DNA of 16,352 bases from JALHSW01 sp038321755 (GTDB taxonomy: Bacteria > Actinomycetota > Acidimicrobiia > IMCC26256 > PALSA-555), in contig JBBQFJ010000070.1 of the NCBI GenBank assembly GCA_038321755.1, positions 1-16,352 of the forward strand, in the 5' to 3' direction. Below, piece by piece: positions 14,144 to 16,352 of the stretch. The position numbers and the translations under genes were made by a program. Numbering within the stretch: position 1 is the stretch's first letter; each line of letters opens with the position of its first letter. Below the pieces are notes generated by a model, which was given only the letters and a program-made list of their open reading frames with translations, searched no databases and had not been told where the DNA came from.

Positions 14144-15039
14144 CGCCCGAGCTCGGGCCGAGCGAGCTCGTGCCCGGCGTCAGCGTCGGTCAGTGGACCG
14201 GGGCCGGGACCGGCGTCACCGTCGTCCTCTGCCCGCCGGGGACGACGGGCTCGGGCGAGGTTCGGGGCGGCGCGCCGGCGACCCGTGAGATCTCGTTGCT
14301 CGAACCGGAGCGCAGCATCGAGCACGTCGATGCGGTGGTGTTCACCGGTGGCTCGGCGTTCGGGCTCTCGGCCGCCGACGGGGTCATGGCGTGGCTCGCC
14401 GAGCACGATCGTGGCTTTCCGACCCGGGGCGGGTCGGTGCCGATCGTCCCGACCGCAGCCATCTTCGACCTCGTCACTGCCGGCGCGGTGCGCCCGGGTC
14501 CGAGCGAGGGGCGTGCCGCGGTCGAGGCCGCGGCATCGGGCGCGGCGATCGCAACAGGACGGGTGGGAGCCGGGCGCGGGGCAACGGTCGGGAAGTGGCG
14601 GGGACCGGAGCACGCGGTCCCGGGTGGTCTCGGGATCGCTCGGGCCGTCGTGGGTGACGCCACGATCGGGGCAGTCGCGGTGGTGAACGCGATCGGTGAC
14701 GTGCTCGACGCCGACGGCGCACTGCTCGCCGGCTCACGTGCGGGAGTCGAGGTCGATGCGTTCCCCGAAGCGGAGCTGTTCGTCGCGGAGGCGACGACGC
14801 TCGTCGCGATCGCCACGGATGCCCGGTGCACGAAGACCGAGTGCTTGCTGCTGGCCCAGAGCGGTCATCTCGGCCTCGCGCACTCGATCCGCCCGTCCCA
14901 CACCCGCCACGACGGTGACTTCGTGGCCGCGCTCGCGACCGGCGCCGTGGAGGTGAACCTCGACCGGCTGCGGGTCGCGGCGACCGACGTGGCCGCCGAG
15001 GCGATCCGCGCCGCGGTGCGGCAGGATGACGGCTCGTGA
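14140..15039 (+). CDS. P1 (S58) family peptidase/aminopeptidase-like hydrolase
   Basis: Homolog of the DmpA/P1 family of Ntn-type, self-cleaving hydrolases; the natural substrate is unknown. The 299 residues show the family features ATREISLLEPER (47-58), VFTGGSAFGLSAADGVMAWL (67-86), the GATVGKW and GGLGIA glycine turns, VVNAIGDVLD (181-190) and the post-cleavage strand TTLVAIATDARCTKTEC (219-235), followed by SIRPSHTRHDGDFVAALATG. The likely autoproteolysis site and nucleophile is T219 or T220; the residue usually seen as Asn just before this pair is Ala218. The start is GTG 14140, overlapping the hydrolase stop as GTGA. No signal peptide is seen, so it is probably cytosolic. It resembles the mycobacterial P1-type hydrolases. 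Confidence 0.88.
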   Translation: MTPELGPSELVPGVSVGQWTGAGTGVTVVLCPPGTTGSGEVRGGAPATREISLLEPERSIEHVDAVVFTGGSAFGLSAADGVMAWLAEHDRGFPTRGGSVPIVPTAAIFDLVTAGAVRPGPSEGRAAVEAAASGAAIATGRVGAGRGATVGKWRGPEHAVPGGLGIARAVVGDATIGAVAVVNAIGDVLDADGALLAGSRAGVEVDAFPEAELFVAEATTLVAIATDARCTKTECLLLAQSGHLGLAHSIRPSHTRHDGDFVAALATGAVEVNLDRLRVAATDVAAEAIRAAVRQDDGS

Positions 15040-15638
15040 GCCTGCTCGACGATCCGGCGCCGACCTGGTCCTCGTGGGAGGCGCTCGAGCACGAAGCACT
15101 GGCGTGCACCAAGTGCGCGCTGGCCGCCGGACGTACGCAGGTGGTGTTCGGTGCCGGCGACCAGAACGCTGATCTCGTCTTCGTCGGCGAGGGTCCTGGC
15201 GCGGAGGAGGACAAGCAGGGCATCCCGTTCGTCGGTCGGTCGGGTGCGCTCCTCACCCGGCTCATCGAAGGGATCGGCCTCACGCGCGCCGACGTCTACA
15301 TCTGCAACGTCGTGAAGTGCCGTCCGCCCGGCAACCGAGATCCGCTCCCGGGGGAGATCAGCGCATGCCGACCGTACCTCCAGGCCCAGCTGGAGCTGCT
15401 CGAACCCGCGGTCATCGTCACCCTCGGGAACTTCGCGACGAAGCTCCTCCTCGACACGAAGGAGGGGATCACCAAGCTGCGCGGTCGTGCCTTCCCTGCT
15501 CGCGGCGGCACTGCCGTCCTGCTCCCCACCCTGCACCCCGCCGCGGTCCTCCGCGGCGGCGGGCCCGCGCTCGCGCAGGCGCGCGCCGACTTCGTGGCCG
15601 TCAAGCGGGCCCTCGCGCGGGCCCGGTCGCGGTCGTGA
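15036..15638 (+). CDS. Type 4 (Fe-S) uracil-DNA glycosylase
   Basis: Removes uracil from DNA that arises by cytosine deamination. The 200 residues include four cysteines in the family-4 cluster pattern (C24 and C27 in ACTKC, C95 in VKCRPPGNRDP, C111 in SACRPYL), which bind a 4Fe-4S cluster. The active-site motif GEGPGAEEDKQGIPFVGRSG spans 51-70, and the second motif LHPAAVLR is near 167-173. Length fits the family. It starts at GTG 15036, overlapping the peptidase stop as GTGA. Its place in a cell-wall/tRNA operon is unexpected, but coupling is clear. A high-GC genome would benefit from such repair. Confidence 0.95.
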   Translation: MSLLDDPAPTWSSWEALEHEALACTKCALAAGRTQVVFGAGDQNADLVFVGEGPGAEEDKQGIPFVGRSGALLTRLIEGIGLTRADVYICNVVKCRPPGNRDPLPGEISACRPYLQAQLELLEPAVIVTLGNFATKLLLDTKEGITKLRGRAFPARGGTAVLLPTLHPAAVLRGGGPALAQARADFVAVKRALARARSRS

Positions 15639-15657
15639 GCTGGGCGGTGTGGGTGGC

Positions 15658-16179
15658 ATGAGCGGCATGAGCATCGCGACGCACTCGGTCGAGGAGACGC
15701 GCGCCGTCGGCCGCAGGCTGGGGACGGTGCTCGAAACGGGCGACGTCGTGCTGCTCGCGGGCGAGCTCGGTGTGGGCAAGACGCAGCTCGCCAAGGGGAT
15801 CGCGGAGGCGCTCGACATCACCGAACCGGTGGTGAGCCCGACGTTCGCGATCGCGCGCGAGTACGACGGTCGGATCCCGCTGGTGCACGTCGATGTGTAC
15901 CGCCTCGATCGCGCGCAAGAGGTCCTCGACCTCGGGCTCGACGACGCCGGTGACGACGTCGTCACCGTCGTCGAGTGGGGCGACGTCGCCGGCTCGTATC
16001 TGCCCGCCGAACGGCTGGAGGTGCGGCTCGAGATCGTCGATGCCTTGGGCGCCGACACAGCGACGGCCGGCGCCCTGGAAGGTAGAGCCGACGACCGGAT
16101 CATCACGATCACCTTCGGTGGACCGACCTGGCACGCGCGTGAGACCGCCCTCGCCCTCGCGCTCGGCGTGGTGTCGTAG
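15658..16179 (+). CDS. tsaE: tRNA threonylcarbamoyladenosine biosynthesis ATPase TsaE
   Basis: TsaE is the ATPase of the TsaBDE complex that forms N6-threonylcarbamoyladenosine at position 37 of ANN-decoding tRNAs. The 173 residues contain Walker A GELGVGKT (35-42), SPTFAIAREY (60-69), HVDVYRL (77-83) with D79, and the EWGD motif (106-109). The region after about 130 is longer and less conserved than in E. coli TsaE. The start chosen is ATG 15658; ATG 15667 and GTG 15649 are alternatives in frame, and none has a strong Shine-Dalgarno. It follows the glycosylase by 19 bases and overlaps tsaB by 1 base, so the partner proteins are co-made. Confidence 0.94.
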   Translation: MSGMSIATHSVEETRAVGRRLGTVLETGDVVLLAGELGVGKTQLAKGIAEALDITEPVVSPTFAIAREYDGRIPLVHVDVYRLDRAQEVLDLGLDDAGDDVVTVVEWGDVAGSYLPAERLEVRLEIVDALGADTATAGALEGRADDRIITITFGGPTWHARETALALALGVVS

Positions 16180-16352
16180 TGCGCGTCCTCGCGATCGACA
16201 CGGCGACCTCGCAGGTCGGTGTCGCCATCGGTGACGCCGGCGACGTGCGCGGCGAGATCCGGCTCGTGGGCGGTCGGCGCCACGCCGAGCAGCTCGCGCC
16301 GGCGATCGAGTCGCTGGTCGAGTGGACCGGGGTCCGCCTCGACCAGCTCGCC
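16179..16352 (+). CDS. tsaB: TsaB, N-terminal part, cut by window edge
   Basis: TsaB is the non-catalytic ASKHA-fold partner of TsaD in t6A synthesis. Only 58 codons are visible, starting at GTG 16179, whose first base is the last base of the tsaE stop. The start RVLAIDTATSQVGVAIG is the family's phosphate-1-like strand pair, and the RRHAEQLAPAIESLVEW segment (about 38-54) is the characteristic helix following the first sheet. The frame is open to the last base of the window. rimI and tsaD would be expected beyond it. Confidence 0.92.
   Translation, partial: MRVLAIDTATSQVGVAIGDAGDVRGEIRLVGGRRHAEQLAPAIESLVEWTGVRLDQLA

Overview
This is a GC-rich window (third codon positions are almost always G or C, starts are often GTG, Shine-Dalgarno sequences are weak). 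It looks like a stretch of actinobacterial chromosome. The order alpha-operon end (rpsD-rpoA-rplQ-truA), then rplM-rpsI-glmM-glmS-acpS-nnr-alr, then tsaE-tsaB is an actinobacterial housekeeping order. The very large GlmS-like protein and the RpoA sequence suggest a deep branch such as Acidimicrobiia, but that placement is inference. I saw no tRNA, rRNA, CRISPR, insertion sequence or phage gene. No gap without a gene exceeds 194 bases.

Layout: (1) 1-2709, plus strand: 3' part of rpsD, then rpoA, rplQ and truA (transcription, ribosome, tRNA pseudouridylation). (2) 2737-4272, minus strand: one alkaline-phosphatase-superfamily phosphodiesterase between truA and rplM, with its own probably leaderless promoter. 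(3) 4273-4466: divergent control region with a good candidate rplM promoter. (4) 4467-5323: rplM and rpsI. (5) 5352-10148: glmM and an oversized glmS-like gene, the amino-sugar branch feeding UDP-GlcNAc and peptidoglycan. (6) 10171-16352, tightly packed: acpS, nnr, alr, a membrane-anchored alpha/beta hydrolase, a P1-family peptidase, a type 4 uracil-DNA glycosylase, tsaE and the start of tsaB. Most junctions here are 1-4 base overlaps or gaps of a few bases, which implies one translationally coupled operon.

Two things stand out. First, the glmS-like gene has an in-frame TAG at 9183-9185, after which the same frame stays open with coding-like codon use for 320 more codons. The downstream part carries a match to the GlmS C-tail, including the Schiff-base lysine, so the 816-residue product ending at the TAG should lack an essential catalytic residue. 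This is a nonsense mutation, a sequence error or a readthrough case. Second, the minus-strand phosphodiesterase has all seven catalytic and metal-binding positions expected of the nucleotide pyrophosphatase fold, but in circularly permuted order: the last metal-binding histidine lies in the N-terminal half, ahead of the first aspartate.
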